A stretch of 64,000 nt of DNA from Chitinophagaceae bacterium (GCA_004322425.1 SCVJ01000032.1:1-64000), one strand, 5' to 3'; positions 27,300 through 36,624 are shown, counted from the first letter of the stretch. The notes: generated by a model not told the origin, from the sequence alone. A program made the numbers and translations.

Positions 27300-27336
27300 C
27301 TTCCTGAGTAGCGACAAAGTCGCGTATCGAAGGAAG
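27300..27336. repeat. Nested palindrome, REP-like element
   Basis: The outer arms CTTCCT (27300-27305) and AGGAAG (27331-27336) enclose an inner perfect hairpin GCGAC-AAA-GTCGC (27311-27323). It lies right after the tadA stop codon. The inner part reads GATACGC and GTAGCG on the two sides, similar to palindromic extragenic repeats known in other phyla. Only one copy was found in this window by eye. It may also act as a weak transcription stop. Confidence 0.5.
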
Positions 27337-27361
27337 TAATGCAACAAAGCAAAAGATGCAG

Positions 27362-27369
27362 TAACTTTG
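27362..27369 (+). promoter_or_regulatory. -7 box of the superoxide dismutase promoter
   Basis: TAACTTTG is an exact match and lies 35 nt before the ATG; the leader is AT-only. Confidence 0.6.
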
Positions 27370-27404
27370 TTTCAATACTTTTTTTTTAATTAAATATATA
27401 TTTT

Positions 27405-28004
27405 ATGGCATTCATATTACCCAATTTACCCTACGCACATGATGCGCTTGAGCCTCATTTCGATACACTAACGATGCAAATTCATCACGGCAAACATCAT
27501 CAAGCATACGTTGATAATTTAAATAAAGCGATCGCCGGCACAGAACACGAAAATAAATCGCTTGAAGAAATAAATGCAATGGTCGGAAAAATATCACCCG
27601 CTGTTCGCAACAATGGTGGCGGACATTGGAATCATAGTTTTTTTTGGGAAAGCTTGGACGATAGTGGCGGCGGAATGCCTTCTGGTAATTTAGCGCAAGC
27701 TATTCACGATGCTTTTGGAAACTTTGAAATATTTAAAGAAAAATTTGCAGCCGCAGGTATCACACGTTTTGGAAGTGGTTGGGCTTGGTTAATAATAAAA
27801 GATGGCAAATTAGAAATTTGTTCTACTCCCAATCAAGATAATCCGTTGATGGATGTTGCGGATGTAAAAGGCAAACCCATTTTGGGAGCAGATGTATGGG
27901 AACATGCGTATTATTTGAAATATCAAAATCGCCGCGCCGATTATTTGACTGCTTTTTGGAATGTAGTAGATTGGAAAAAAGTAGCCGAACGATTTGAAGG
28001 ATAA
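27405..28004 (+). CDS. Superoxide dismutase (Fe/Mn family)
   Basis: It disproportionates superoxide in the cytoplasm. The four metal ligands can be placed: His in [11 protein letters not shown], His in [11 protein letters not shown], Asp in GADVWEHAY and His three residues later. 199 aa and the absence of a signal peptide are typical. Iron and manganese forms are not separable with confidence by eye. It is transcribed from its own promoter and ends 5 nt from the convergent yidD gene. Confidence 0.96.
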   Translation: MAFILPNLPYAHDALEPHFDTLTMQIHHGKHHQAYVDNLNKAIAGTEHENKSLEEINAMVGKISPAVRNNGGGHWNHSFFWESLDDSGGGMPSGNLAQAIHDAFGNFEIFKEKFAAAGITRFGSGWAWLIIKDGKLEICSTPNQDNPLMDVADVKGKPILGADVWEHAYYLKYQNRRADYLTAFWNVVDWKKVAERFEG

Positions 28005-28009
28005 AAAAA

Positions 28010-28240
28010 TTACGGCACGGGATCGTAACCGCTTCCGCCCCAAGGATGGCATCGTGAAATTCTTTTTATCGATAACCAAATTCCTTTTATTATCCCATAT
28101 TTTTTTATGGCCTCTTCGGCATAATGAGAACAGGTGGGGGTGAATCTGCACTTCGGCCCCAACAATGGAGAAATAATCCACTGATAAATTTTAATAACCG
28201 CAATAAACGGAAGACTAAGAATTTGTAACAGTGTTTTCAT
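28010..28240 (-). CDS. yidD: Membrane protein insertion efficiency factor YidD
   Basis: A small amphipathic, membrane-associated protein that helps YidC insert proteins. The family pattern is complete: [29 protein letters not shown] and [12 protein letters not shown] use the ATG (76 aa); an in-frame TTG lies two codons upstream. Its start is embedded in the last 26 nt of rnpA, so translation is probably coupled. The order rpmH-rnpA-yidD is conserved across bacteria. Confidence 0.95.
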   Translation of the reverse strand: MKTLLQILSLPFIAVIKIYQWIISPLLGPKCRFTPTCSHYAEEAIKKYGIIKGIWLSIKRISRCHPWGGSGYDPVP

Positions 28241-28637
28241 GAGCAAGTTTTAAAAGTTTTTTTAACCCAATCGCCACCGCATCTTTAACATCGGGAAATG
28301 TAGGAAGCGTTTTGCCGGTATAAATAAAAAAAACATTCATCTGCTTTTTGTCTGTTTCTAGTTTCTCTTTCAATTCATTTTTTTGCAAACGCCACGCTTC
28401 GCGAATCAATCGTTTAATACGATTTCTGTTCACCGCTTTTTTAAATATTTTACTGCTGACGGCAGCACTAAATTGTAACAAACCGCTTGCGTTACTTGCC
28501 GCTAAAGAAGATTCCCGAATGCAAAATAAAATCCTGAACGGTGACACCACAATTTTTTTCCCTTCACTGAACAAAAGGTCAATTTGCTTTCTGCTTTTCA
28601 GCTTTTCGTTTTTCCCGAGTGTGAATTGTTTTGCCAC
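28215..28637 (-). CDS. rnpA: Ribonuclease P protein component
   Basis: The basic protein subunit of RNase P, which trims tRNA 5' ends. The signature [18 protein letters not shown] is present at about 77-94, preceded by the beta strand [12 protein letters not shown]. It starts at GTG, 140 aa. It lies between rpmH and yidD; an intrinsic terminator-like hairpin separates it from rpmH, so its level may be lower than that of L34. Confidence 0.95.
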   Translation of the reverse strand: MAKQFTLGKNEKLKSRKQIDLLFSEGKKIVVSPFRILFCIRESSLAASNASGLLQFSAAVSSKIFKKAVNRNRIKRLIREAWRLQKNELKEKLETDKKQMNVFFIYTGKTLPTFPDVKDAVAIGLKKLLKLAHENTVTNS

Positions 28638-28650
28638 GATTAAAGAGATT

Positions 28651-28689
28651 AAAACAAAAATAGCTCCGAAGTTTTACTTCAGAGCTATT
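28651..28689 (-). terminator. Intrinsic terminator or attenuator between rpmH and rnpA
   Basis: Arms AATAGCTC and GAGCTATT (8 bp) continue, after a C-A mismatch, into GAAG-TTTTA-CTTC. On the minus strand the hairpin is followed by TTTGTTTT. It lies 51 nt after the rpmH stop and 14 nt before the rnpA start codon, so partial read-through must supply rnpA and yidD unless they have their own promoter. Confidence 0.75.
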
Positions 28690-28739
28690 CAAATATTAGA
28701 ATCTTCTACATTTTCCAAAAAGGGAAAACTATCCGATTT

Positions 28740-28904
28740 TTATTTTGCTTTCTTTTCGTCGGAAACTGTTAGCTTTTTACGGCCTTTAGCACGACGGCTG
28801 GACAATACTTTACGTCCGTTTGCTGTTTGCATCCGCTGACGAAACCCATGTACCGATTTACGGCGACGCTTATGGGGTTGATAGGTTCTTTTTTTACCTG
28901 GCAT
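28740..28904 (-). CDS. rpmH: 50S ribosomal protein L34
   Basis: A 54-aa, strongly basic ribosomal protein. It begins [17 protein letters not shown] and carries the family core [10 protein letters not shown] and [16 protein letters not shown]; Bacteroidota versions have this short C-terminal extension. It heads the rpmH-rnpA-yidD group. Its leader is about 90 nt long, with the promoter at 29001-29008, which shares a GC-rich element with the tRNA promoters of this window. Confidence 0.97.
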   Translation of the reverse strand: MPGKKRTYQPHKRRRKSVHGFRQRMQTANGRKVLSSRRAKGRKKLTVSDEKKAK

Positions 28905-29000
28905 TTTATAAAAATTTTTCCTTTAACAATATCCTGTAGAGAAACAGGGTTTACTAATTTTTCAGCGAGAACACCACTTCCCGCTTTTGTGAAAGGACGG

Positions 29001-29008
29001 CAAAGGTA
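29001..29008 (-). promoter_or_regulatory. -7 box and GC-rich discriminator of the rpmH promoter
   Basis: On the minus strand it reads TACCTTTG followed by CCGTCC. The same ten bases TTTGCCGTCC occur at the tRNA-Asn promoter, and TTTGCCGCCC at tRNA-Met. The resulting rpmH leader is roughly 90 nt. Confidence 0.6.
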
Positions 29009-29080
29009 AGGGTTCGATGGCAAAACCCGAATGCAAATGCTGAAAAAAATGATCTTTTTGGAATATTGAAAAGCGGCAGG

Positions 29081-29914
29081 TTAACTATTTTTCAACTGCG
29101 CGTGCTTGGCAGCAATGTCTTTTCCGTAAAACAAGCTGGCGTGTTGATCAAATTCTAAAGCTGAATCGGTTGTATAAAACTCCCTTTCACTGTTTTGGCT
29201 CAATCGGCTTTCAATTCTCGTGTGGCGGTGCAAGTAATCTGCTAAACTGTTGGCCACAATTTCTCCCTGAGAAATAATTTGGATAGAGGGCGGGCAGTAC
29301 TCTCTAATTTTATCGTACAACAAAGGGAAATGGGTACAGCCTAATAAAATAGTATCAATATCGGATGATTGCTGCAACAATTGATCAACATATTTTTTTA
29401 CAAAAAAATCACAGCCGGAATTTCTCAACTCGTTGTTTTCTACTAAAGGAACTAACATGGGGCACGCTTGTTGAAAGACTTTTGCTTTTGGAAAAAACTT
29501 ACCAATTTCTATTGGGTAGGATTGAGAACTCACGGTTCCGGAGGTAGCTAAAATGCCAATATGATTAGACTTGGAATAACTACCGATCAATTCTGTGGTT
29601 GGTCGGATAACGCCCAACACTCTTTTTTCGTTACCCATTTTTTGTAAATCAATTTGTTGAATACTTCGCAATGCTTTTGCCGAAGCAGTATTACACGCTA
29701 ACACAACTAAGTGACAATTTTTTTCGAAAAGCCATTGCACACTTTCCAGCGTATATTGATAAACAGACTCAAAAGATCGAGTGCCGTAAGGAGCACGAGC
29801 GTTATCGCCCAAATAAATAAAATCGTACTGTGGTAGCAGCGCAACCATTTCTTTTAAAACAGTTAATCCGCCATATCCGGAATCAAAAACACCAATGGGA
29901 GTTTTGTGTTGCAT
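29081..29914 (-). CDS. murI: Glutamate racemase
   Basis: It supplies D-glutamate for peptidoglycan. The two catalytic Cys are visible in VVLACNTASA and ILLGCTHFPL, and the N-terminal GVFDSGYGGLTVL holds the acidic partner. I start at the ATG (277 aa); a TTG two codons upstream is also in frame. It is the last gene of the minus-strand envelope cluster, behind an intrinsic terminator that separates it from the ompH genes. Confidence 0.95.
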   Translation of the reverse strand: MQHKTPIGVFDSGYGGLTVLKEMVALLPQYDFIYLGDNARAPYGTRSFESVYQYTLESVQWLFEKNCHLVVLACNTASAKALRSIQQIDLQKMGNEKRVLGVIRPTTELIGSYSKSNHIGILATSGTVSSQSYPIEIGKFFPKAKVFQQACPMLVPLVENNELRNSGCDFFVKKYVDQLLQQSSDIDTILLGCTHFPLLYDKIREYCPPSIQIISQGEIVANSLADYLHRHTRIESRLSQNSEREFYTTDSALEFDQHASLFYGKDIAAKHAQLKNS

Positions 29915-29924
29915 AGTCAAAAAT

Positions 29925-29958
29925 AAAAAAGCTGTCGTAGTAATGTACGACAGCTTTT
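29925..29958 (-). terminator. Intrinsic terminator between ompH and murI
   Basis: A perfect 9-bp stem, GCTGTCGTA with TACGACAGC, has a 6-nt loop and is flanked by an A-tract and T-tract, so it can work on both strands. On the minus strand it ends the bamA-ompH-ompH transcript. Confidence 0.85.
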
Positions 29959-29976
29959 AATAAAAAATTTATTTAT

Positions 29977-30531
29977 TTAGTTTTTAACCGCCGGTTTGGT
30001 AGCGGGTGCTGCTGCCTGTGGCGCTTGATTCGGTAACTTAATGTTTAGCTTAGCTAAAACCGACAATGTTAAATCGTCTGTTTCTGGAGCCACAATAAAA
30101 GCCTCTTTGGAAAGTACATATGCGTATCCTTTTTCTTTAGCTACAGCATCAATTGCTTTTTGTGCTTTTTGATAAAATGGCTGAAGGAATTCGTTCTGCT
30201 TGTATTGTTGCGCTTGTTGAATGACGTTTTGAGCATTGTCCAATTCCGCTTTATCTTCTTGTAATGATTTTAATACTTCGGCACGAATAGCGGCTGGTTT
30301 TGTAGTGTCGTTCAAGTCGGCCAACTTACGCTGATATTCAGATTGAATATAATTATAGCGTGGCAAAATAGAATCTTGAATAAATTTTTGTCCAACTGTA
30401 TCCATATTTACTTTCTGAACTTCAGGCATCATGCCAACAATGTCATCTACGCGGATATAACCAATTTTTTGTGCACTAGCAGTGGCGCACAAACTCAAAA
30501 CAGTAATAAAAATAGCTATGCTCTTTTTCAT
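29977..30531 (-). CDS. OmpH/Skp family periplasmic chaperone, copy 2
   Basis: A periplasmic holdase that keeps outer membrane proteins unfolded before BamA. A signal peptide ends near ATASAQK, followed by a short strand (IGYIRVDDIV), a long helical coiled-coil region rich in Gln, Lys and Asp (about 50-130), and a final strand. The C-terminus is Ala/Pro-rich and longer than in copy 1. It shares little identity with its neighbour apart from the fold, so the duplication is old. Confidence 0.88.
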   Translation of the reverse strand: MKKSIAIFITVLSLCATASAQKIGYIRVDDIVGMMPEVQKVNMDTVGQKFIQDSILPRYNYIQSEYQRKLADLNDTTKPAAIRAEVLKSLQEDKAELDNAQNVIQQAQQYKQNEFLQPFYQKAQKAIDAVAKEKGYAYVLSKEAFIVAPETDDLTLSVLAKLNIKLPNQAPQAAAPATKPAVKN

Positions 30532-30566
30532 TTTATGATATTAATTATTGTGTAAAAAAAATTGAA

Positions 30567-31079
30567 TTATTTAATCCCCAATTCCCGTAAAACGTCTTCA
30601 CTTTTGTCGAGTTTTGGGTCGGCAAATATAATGGTAATTCCCTCACTTTTATCCAAAATAAAATCGTAGCCGCGCTGTATAGCCAGCTTTTGTACGGCGT
30701 TGTAAACTCTATCCTGAACGGGCTTAATAAACTCTTGTCTTTTTTTGAACAAATCTCCTTCAAAGCCAAACCGCTTCCGTTGCAGATCGCGCAAGCTTTT
30801 TTCTTTTGCAAAAAGCTGGTCTTCCCTTTTTTTCTTTAGTTCATTGCTCAGCATTACTTGTTCGGCGTCAAAATCCCGATACATTTTATCCAATTCAGCT
30901 TGTTGACTATCTATTTCTTTTTGCCATTCTATAGCCAAATCATCCAATCTTTTTTGTGCTTCTTTATAATCGGGTAATTTGTCGAGAATATATTTTGTAT
31001 CAATGATGGCATATTTCTGGGCTTGCGAATTAAAAGATGCCAACCAAAAACTACAACACAGAAGTATTATTTTTTTCAT
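30567..31079 (-). CDS. OmpH/Skp family periplasmic chaperone, copy 1
   Basis: Signal peptide (ends near FNSQAQK), strand AIIDTKYILDKLPDY, then a Gln/Lys/Glu-rich coiled coil (about 38-120) and a closing strand GITIIFADPKLDKS. 170 aa is typical for Skp. It follows bamA after 24 nt and precedes the second copy after 35 nt. Having two Skp-like genes behind bamA is the usual arrangement in Bacteroidota. Confidence 0.92.
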   Translation of the reverse strand: MKKIILLCCSFWLASFNSQAQKYAIIDTKYILDKLPDYKEAQKRLDDLAIEWQKEIDSQQAELDKMYRDFDAEQVMLSNELKKKREDQLFAKEKSLRDLQRKRFGFEGDLFKKRQEFIKPVQDRVYNAVQKLAIQRGYDFILDKSEGITIIFADPKLDKSEDVLRELGIK

Positions 31080-31103
31080 GATCGGAAGTTTTGTTGTCCG
31101 GTT

Positions 31104-33845
31104 TTATTCGGGTTCGTACCCCATCATAAACGTAAATTTAGCAGCTGATTTTAATCCAGCTCCTGGTTTCAATCTATCAATACCAATTCCATAATCAAAC
31201 CCAAGTAAACCAAACATGGGTAAAAAGAAACGCATTCCGGCGCCTACGCTACGACGCAATTGAAACGGATTATACTCTCTGAAATTATACCAACCATTCG
31301 CTGCTTCAAAAAATACCAATCCAAAAATGGTACTACTGGGGCTTGTGGTAAACGGATAACGAAGCTCCAGTTGATATTTATTGAACATGGTAAAAAAGTT
31401 TCTGGCTTGCGATACATCGTCTCCGGCATTAACACTCGGATTGGATGTCTCGTAAATTGAATAGCCCCGATGAGCCACAATATCATAACCCATCATATTG
31501 TAATTGTTGGACATTCCGGCATCACCCAACTGAAATCTTTCAAAAGGAGAATGATCCAATTTGGTATTATAGCGGCCCATAAATCCGTATTTCGCAGCTA
31601 ACTTAATAATAAACTGTCTGTTTTTTTCAGCACCCATCGGTCGGCCAAGCGGCACATACCATTCAGCATTAAATCTCCATTTATGATATTCAGGATGTTT
31701 GAATGAATTGTCGCTAGCCAACGTGCTATTCAATAACGAATACGGCAGCGTTAGTTGAAGACTGGCCATAAAGTTGGACCCCGTAGTTGGAAAAATAGGG
31801 TTGGGTCCTGCCGAATTTCTATTCAACGCAACTTTAAAACTAAAATTGGTTGAATTACCACTGTCGAGGCCAGCAAAAATTGGATAGTCTCTTAATTTAT
31901 ACTGCGTAAAATTCAATGAATAAACTAAGCTGAAATAGTCGTCGGGCCATTTTAATTGTTTGCCCAAAGAAATACTTGCACCTCTAGTTTTTAAATAACT
32001 CGAATCCGCTTTTTCTCGAACAAAGCGTTGCGTCATATAATCAAATCCGTTCGTAAACTTACTGCTGTAAAAACTGGTAGTAAATGAATTTCTTTTTTTG
32101 CCACCCAACCAAGGTTCGGTAAAAGAAAAATTATACGAACTGTAAATTTTACCATTGGTTTGAATTCGCAAACTCAGCTTTTGTCCGTCGCCTGTGGGTA
32201 ATGGATCCCAATATTTTTTATTAAAAATATTATTGAGAGAAAAGTTGTTGAATGTAAAACCTAGCGTTCCGGTTAATCCACCAATGCCACCGCCCCAACC
32301 GGCAGAAAGTTCTACTTGATCGGAAGATTTTTCCTCTAACTTATAATGAATATCTACCGTTCCGTCTTCGGGATTTGGAATGGGATTAATGCCAATGGTT
32401 TCTTGGTTAAAAAAGTTCAACTGTCCCAATTCACGTTGAGAACGTATAAGATCTGCACGACTGAAAAGTTCGCCCGGCACAGTTCGCAATTCTCGACGAA
32501 CAACGTATTCTTTGGTTTTATCGTTGCCGAATATTTTTACGTTTTTAATTCTTGCTTGCGGCCCTTCTACAATTCTTATTTCATGATCAATCGTATCGCT
32601 ATAAACCCTCATTTCCACCGGATCGGCACGAAAGAAAAGATAGCCATCATCCATATACAATCCACTAATATCGCCACCTTCGGGCAAAAGCTGTTTCCCT
32701 AATCGCTGGTTTAATATTTCAATATTATACACATCGCCTTTTCTAATTCCCAATATTGACGACAACAAAGAATCGGGATATTTTGAATTTCCTTTCCAAA
32801 TAGTATTACCAAAAAAATATTTTTGGCCTTCATTTATTTTAAAGTCGATATTAATATTCCCGTTGGGTAATGCGTAGGGACGAACATCTTCAATGGACGC
32901 ATCTCTGTAACCTGTTTTATTGAAATATTCAAGTAGTTTTTCTTTGTCTTCTTCAAATTTCTTTTCATCAAATTTTGCGGAGCTAAAAAGATTAAAACGA
33001 AACCAAGGATCTAAAAAGTTTTTTGTTTTGGTAAAAGAAAAATAACCTCGATCTTTTACATATTCTTTAAAACTTATACTAGGGTTGGTGCCAAAGATTG
33101 TTGAATCTTTTTGAGGATACAGTGTGAATCGGCTTAATTCTTTTGTTCCTTTTAATTGTTTTTTTAATTTCAGATCGCTGATTGTTTCATTACCAAAAAA
33201 GTTGATGTTATTTATTTTTACTTTTTCGCCTTTATCAATAATAAAAGTGATGGCAACGGAATTACTAAAAGCAGTATCGGGAGCTTCATCAATTTTTACA
33301 ACAACATTTCCAAACCCTTTTTCTGAATAATATTTAGTAATTACTTCTACAGAATTCCTACGCGTATTTTCTGTAACAATGGTTTGCTTTGCCAATGTTA
33401 ATTTTCCCAACAACTCTTCTTGTTCTGTTTTACGAATTCCTTTAAAATGAAAACTTCCTAATCGAGGCAGCTCCATTACGTGAATTTCAATTTCTAGATT
33501 GGCTTCCTGAATTTTAGTTACAAAAATTTGAATATCTGAAAACAAGCGTTGTTTCCAAAGTTTTTGAATAGCGCTTGAAAACTCATCCCCACCGGGATGT
33601 AAAATTTTGTCGCCCACTTGCAAACCGGAAATAGAGATAACTATTGAAGAGTCTAAAAAATATACGCCGGTAGTTTTAATCGCCGAAATTGTATACTCCT
33701 TGGGGCGAGAGGCTTGTTGCCATTCCAATAAATTGGGATCAACAGAAGTGGGTTTTAGCGAATCGGGCTCTTGGGCATTGCCAGAAAAGTTCATAAAAAA
33801 AGCTAAAACCAGCACGCCACAAAATCTTAATAAAATTGGATACAT
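31104..33845 (-). CDS. bamA: Outer membrane protein assembly factor BamA
   Basis: The central Omp85 insertase of the outer membrane. After a signal peptide (ends near GNAQ) come five POTRA domains (about 45-450), recognisable by repeated segments such as GNETISDLKLKKQL, GYRDASIEDV and GNDKTKEYVVRRELRT. The C-terminal beta-barrel (about 500-913) includes the LGDAGMSNNYNMMGYDIVAHRGY region that corresponds to the loop 6 area. The protein ends in GYEPE, not in the aromatic residue usual in proteobacteria. 913 aa is normal for this phylum. Confidence 0.95.
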   Translation of the reverse strand: MYPILLRFCGVLVLAFFMNFSGNAQEPDSLKPTSVDPNLLEWQQASRPKEYTISAIKTTGVYFLDSSIVISISGLQVGDKILHPGGDEFSSAIQKLWKQRLFSDIQIFVTKIQEANLEIEIHVMELPRLGSFHFKGIRKTEQEELLGKLTLAKQTIVTENTRRNSVEVITKYYSEKGFGNVVVKIDEAPDTAFSNSVAITFIIDKGEKVKINNINFFGNETISDLKLKKQLKGTKELSRFTLYPQKDSTIFGTNPSISFKEYVKDRGYFSFTKTKNFLDPWFRFNLFSSAKFDEKKFEEDKEKLLEYFNKTGYRDASIEDVRPYALPNGNINIDFKINEGQKYFFGNTIWKGNSKYPDSLLSSILGIRKGDVYNIEILNQRLGKQLLPEGGDISGLYMDDGYLFFRADPVEMRVYSDTIDHEIRIVEGPQARIKNVKIFGNDKTKEYVVRRELRTVPGELFSRADLIRSQRELGQLNFFNQETIGINPIPNPEDGTVDIHYKLEEKSSDQVELSAGWGGGIGGLTGTLGFTFNNFSLNNIFNKKYWDPLPTGDGQKLSLRIQTNGKIYSSYNFSFTEPWLGGKKRNSFTTSFYSSKFTNGFDYMTQRFVREKADSSYLKTRGASISLGKQLKWPDDYFSLVYSLNFTQYKLRDYPIFAGLDSGNSTNFSFKVALNRNSAGPNPIFPTTGSNFMASLQLTLPYSLLNSTLASDNSFKHPEYHKWRFNAEWYVPLGRPMGAEKNRQFIIKLAAKYGFMGRYNTKLDHSPFERFQLGDAGMSNNYNMMGYDIVAHRGYSIYETSNPSVNAGDDVSQARNFFTMFNKYQLELRYPFTTSPSSTIFGLVFFEAANGWYNFREYNPFQLRRSVGAGMRFFLPMFGLLGFDYGIGIDRLKPGAGLKSAAKFTFMMGYEPE

Positions 33846-33969
33846 ATATTAAAAAATTCAAATTAGTGAAATAACACCCCGCTTTAAACCGATACTCCCT
33901 TTGGGGGGCAAATTAACGGTAAATAGTTGAAGAGTTTGTTAAAGAAATATTGTTTGTTTTTTTTACGAT

Positions 33970-34719
33970 TCATGATTGGCTTACTTGCAAGCCCGTTTTG
34001 CCAAATCTACGTTCCCGTTGTTGATAGTCAATAATGGCCGCGATGAGATTGTTTTTTCTAAATTCTGGCCAATGTACATCGGTAAAATATAATTCGGAAT
34101 ACGCTATTTGATATAATAAAAAATTACTGACTCGATATTCTCCTCCTGTTCTTATCATCAATTCCGGATCGGGAATAGAAGCTGTTTCAAGATTTGTTTG
34201 CAGCAAATCCATATTAATATTTTCTACATCAACAGAGCCAGCTTGTACTTGTTTTGCGATTTTTTTTACAGCATTCAGCAACTCCCATCTGCCGCTGTAA
34301 CTCAGCGCCATGACTAGATTTAAGCCAGTATTATTTTTTGTAATTTCAAATGCTTCGTGTAATTCTTTACACGCTTGCTTAGGAAGTTTTTCTATTTCGC
34401 CAATAACACTAAGTCTGATATTATTTTTATGAAGCGTTTCTACTTCATTTCGAATAGTGCTTACTAAAAGTTCCATTAAACCTGCAACTTCTTCTTCGGG
34501 GCGATCCCAGTTTTCTGTGGAAAAAGCGTAGAGTGTTAAATAACCAATTTTTAATTCGGCGCAAGTTTCTACAATATTCCGAACACTTTCTACCCCATGA
34601 AAATGACCATACAGTCTGTCTTTACCTTGCTCATTTGCCCAACGACCATTGCCATCCATTATTATGGCAATATGACGAGGCAGCCTATTTGTATCTATTT
34701 GTTCGTTTTGTTCCAGCAT
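33970..34719 (-). CDS. uppS: Isoprenyl transferase (undecaprenyl diphosphate synthase)
   Basis: It makes the C55 lipid carrier for peptidoglycan and other glycans. Family motifs: IIMDGNGRWA, TLYAFSTENW and RTGGEYRVSNFLL. I begin at the ATG (249 aa); the TTG four codons earlier is less likely. A consensus promoter box lies 25 nt upstream, and bamA follows after 124 nt. Cluster neighbours (bamA, murI, nadK) are all needed for envelope growth. Confidence 0.95.
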   Translation of the reverse strand: MLEQNEQIDTNRLPRHIAIIMDGNGRWANEQGKDRLYGHFHGVESVRNIVETCAELKIGYLTLYAFSTENWDRPEEEVAGLMELLVSTIRNEVETLHKNNIRLSVIGEIEKLPKQACKELHEAFEITKNNTGLNLVMALSYSGRWELLNAVKKIAKQVQAGSVDVENINMDLLQTNLETASIPDPELMIRTGGEYRVSNFLLYQIAYSELYFTDVHWPEFRKNNLIAAIIDYQQRERRFGKTGLQVSQS

Positions 34720-34744
34720 CGATTTTCTCAAAAATTGAGGAGCG

Positions 34745-34752
34745 CAAAGGTA
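34745..34752 (-). promoter_or_regulatory. -7 box of the uppS promoter
   Basis: On the minus strand it reads TACCTTTG followed by CGCTCC, an exact match to TAnnTTTG, 25 nt before the uppS ATG. Confidence 0.5.
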
Positions 34753-34825
34753 ATTAATTCTGCTTCAATATTATCTTTAAGCGATAAGCTCACTTTCTCG
34801 AATTGGCCCAATAAGTTCAATAAAA

Positions 34826-35680
34826 TTATCGTACAGTAGGGCATTTATACGATTGCAGATTGAAAGTCATGTAAAAAACACCCGTTACAAACTGATCTTT
34901 TTGAGTGCTAATGCCTCGCTGCCTTCCAATACTTCCAATAGGCTCTCCCAATTCGTAGGAGCGATCGTATAAATAATAGGCAGGAGTAGGCGGAAGTACT
35001 CCGGCTGGATCTAAGAAAATACTAGGGTCAACAAAGGTTGTACTCACATCGTCCAAGTAATCGGTTCCTGTAAAGCGATGCAATAATTCTACTCCAATAT
35101 TAATTCTTTCATTTATCGAATACTTCATGCCTACACCAAACGGAATGCAATATGTGGTTGACTTGTAGGGCTGACGATCGGGATAAAGAGCATTGCCTTG
35201 GCCTTCGGTATTAAGGGTTCTAAGAAAATATTTTTTCCCAGAAAGCATGGCATACGGATCATAATTAAAAGCGCCTACTCCAAAAGTAATATAGGGAGTA
35301 AAATTATATCCCGGTTCGCCGGGTACAAATCTGAAAAAATTAAAATCGCCCTGAAGAGTAAGTTCCCAAACAGTTGCATTAAAGCTAAGGTTGCGTTGAT
35401 TCATAAACGCGTTGTGCGTGTTATAAATATCTGAATAACCCAATTGAACCATACTGGCTCCAGCCCTCACGGCAATATAGTTACCAAAATTTTTTCTAAA
35501 AAAAGCAGTTGCCGCAATTTTTGGTGTGTTAACTCTTGATCTTGTATTTAAGTCGCCAAAGTACTGGCCGGCTCCAAAACCCAACCCAAATTCACCTTCT
35601 TGTACGATTGCCTGCGATTGAGCATAAAACACAAAAGGGAAAAGCAGCAAAACGATGGAGAAGAAACTGTTTTTAAACAT
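34826..35680 (-). CDS. DUF6089 family outer membrane beta-barrel protein
   Basis: A signal peptide ends near VFYAQS, and the mature part has alternating beta-strand patterns (GLGFGAGQYFGDL, YIAVRAGASMVQLGY, NFTPYITFGVGAF) typical of an eight- to ten-stranded barrel. The position between nadK and uppS-bamA is conserved in Bacteroidota. The function is unknown; a role in outer membrane assembly is an inference from context. The C-terminus ends in VR, without a classical aromatic end. Confidence 0.8.
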   Translation of the reverse strand: MFKNSFFSIVLLLFPFVFYAQSQAIVQEGEFGLGFGAGQYFGDLNTRSRVNTPKIAATAFFRKNFGNYIAVRAGASMVQLGYSDIYNTHNAFMNQRNLSFNATVWELTLQGDFNFFRFVPGEPGYNFTPYITFGVGAFNYDPYAMLSGKKYFLRTLNTEGQGNALYPDRQPYKSTTYCIPFGVGMKYSINERINIGVELLHRFTGTDYLDDVSTTFVDPSIFLDPAGVLPPTPAYYLYDRSYELGEPIGSIGRQRGISTQKDQFVTGVFYMTFNLQSYKCPTVR

Positions 35681-35745
35681 GGTTGCAAATTAAGGGTTAA
35701 GCATCTTACAACGAAAAATATTCGCTTTTCTTTTAATTTCGGATA

Positions 35746-36624
35746 TTAGTTTCTTCTATCGAGCCCCCAAGTAAGCTTATGTTGCAAGGTTTGCAGAAAG
35801 TTATTTTCAGCAGGTCTTAATAAGTTCAAGGAAAAGTTTTCTTTTTTTACTGCCAGCTGAACATCTTTACTTACGATTTCTCTTCTACTATCCATGGCAC
35901 AAATAATTTGCTCTGTTCTGCTTTCTACTTCAAAAGAAATGACGTTATTATCGGGTACAACAATTGAACGAACGTTAAGATTATGCGGCGCAACCGGCGT
36001 TATTACAAAACTCCCAGAATCGGGAAAAACAATTGGACCATTGCAACTTAGAGAATAGCCTGTGGATCCTGTGGGTGTTGATACAATTAGTCCATCCGCC
36101 CAATATGTATTTAAAAACTCACCATTTAAATAAGTGTGAATTTTTATCAAAGAGGCGGTATCTCTCTTATGAATTGCAAACTCATTTAATGCAAAAGGAA
36201 CTGGACCAAACATTGAAATATTTGCATCCAAATGAATCAATGTTCTTTTATCGACAACAAAGGTTCGGTTCGAAAATGCTTTAACAACTCCTTCCATTTG
36301 GTCTCTTCCAATACTGGCTAAAAAACCGAGTCGTCCAAAATTGATCCCTAAAATTGGTATTCCTTTGTCGCGAACAAGCGTAACAGCATCCAATAAAGTG
36401 CCGTCTCCGCCTAAACTAACAACATAATCAATTTCATTATTCAAATCTTCTGAAAGATAAAAACTAGTGGTGGTTTTAGGCAAGCGAACAATTCCTCTCA
36501 ATTGTTCCATCAAAGGAAGAAACACGACAGCTTCTATATTTTGCTTTTCGAGCTCGTCAAAAAAATGTTGGATGTCGCTGTTATTATCTCCTTCAATTAT
36601 CCGACTGTAAATGGCAATCTTCAT
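35746..36624 (-). CDS. nadK: NAD kinase
   Basis: It phosphorylates NAD to NADP. GGDGTLLDAV holds the phosphate-binding Gly-Gly-Asp, and STPTGSTGYSLSCNGPI is the second conserved motif. LGINFGRLGFL lies between them. 292 aa is normal. The gene is 109 nt downstream of the CBS gene and 65 nt upstream of the DUF6089 gene in the envelope cluster. Confidence 0.96.
   Translation of the reverse strand: MKIAIYSRIIEGDNNSDIQHFFDELEKQNIEAVVFLPLMEQLRGIVRLPKTTTSFYLSEDLNNEIDYVVSLGGDGTLLDAVTLVRDKGIPILGINFGRLGFLASIGRDQMEGVVKAFSNRTFVVDKRTLIHLDANISMFGPVPFALNEFAIHKRDTASLIKIHTYLNGEFLNTYWADGLIVSTPTGSTGYSLSCNGPIVFPDSGSFVITPVAPHNLNVRSIVVPDNNVISFEVESRTEQIICAMDSRREIVSKDVQLAVKKENFSLNLLRPAENNFLQTLQHKLTWGLDRRN

Noticed and set aside
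33897-33910. CTCCC-TTT-GGGGGG hairpin in the bamA-uppS gap
   Set aside because: Five base pairs with no T-tract and no obvious function; reported only as seen.
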